13,047 nucleotides of DNA. Source: Rhodospirillaceae bacterium (GTDB taxonomy: Bacteria; Pseudomonadota; Alphaproteobacteria; SP197). The stretch lies in contig JABIUG010000195.1 of NCBI GenBank assembly GCA_018700655.1, forward strand, positions 1 through 13,047, read 5' to 3'. Below, in pieces: positions 13,047 to 13,047 of the stretch (its first letter is position 1; every line of letters begins with the position of its first letter). The notes under the pieces were generated by a model that did no database searches, was not told where the DNA came from, and worked only from the letters and a program-made list of their open reading frames with translations. The position numbers and the translations under genes were made by a program.

Positions 13047-13047
13047 C

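Noticed and set aside
1..13047. tRNA, rRNA, CRISPR array, transposase or phage genes
   Set aside because: No cloverleaf, spaced direct repeats, or recombinase/transposase protein motifs were found in any reading frame.

Overview
The sequence reads as a GC-rich alphaproteobacterial chromosome segment. This is an inference from gene types, codon bias and the style of intergenic palindromes; no rRNA or other taxonomic marker is present. About 14 protein-coding loci fill it tightly. I see no tRNA, rRNA, CRISPR array, transposase or phage gene.

Left part (1-2720): the last codons of a probable upstream gene overlap an SMP-30/gluconolactonase-type lactonase (+). It converges with a 4-base overlap on a homocysteine S-methyltransferase-family gene (-). 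That gene is divergent from an HpcH/HpaI-type class II 2-oxo-acid aldolase (+). A strong imperfect palindrome (1886-1925) lies between the divergent pair and is a good operator candidate.

Centre (2721-7764): the main content is a tungsten aldehyde oxidoreductase operon on the minus strand, in the order of the bacterial aor operons. It runs: a polyferredoxin with 16 cysteines (AorA-like), the 606-aa tungstopterin catalytic subunit (AorB-like), an FAD/NAD(P)H oxidoreductase (AorC-like), and a MoaD/ThiS-type protein ending in Gly-Gly that overlaps aorC by ATGA. An unrecognised 90-aa gene lies upstream of aorA, and an unrecognised 85-aa gene converges on the MoaD end. A two-hairpin structured repeat occurs twice. 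One copy is nested in a 206-bp inverted-repeat structure (2752-2957). The other sits between aorB and aorC (4908-5016), followed by a Rho-independent-type terminator only about 25 bases before aorC. This could make aorCD less abundant than aorAB.

Right part (7765-13047): an OFA-like major facilitator transporter (+) converges on a DAO-family FAD oxidoreductase (-) with a recognisable promoter. Next is a secreted, leucine-rich/receptor-L-domain-like protein gene broken by two apparent single-base deletions and one nonsense codon. An EutQ-like cupin gene (-) follows, then the 3' end of an unrecognised gene running off the right edge (-).

A plausible shared theme, by inference only, is oxidation of small organic acids, sugars and aldehydes. 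A lactonase and a pyruvate-forming aldolase of the sugar-acid type sit next to an aldehyde-oxidising enzyme that would pass electrons through Fe-S clusters and FAD to NAD(P)+, with a carboxylate-type transporter beside it.
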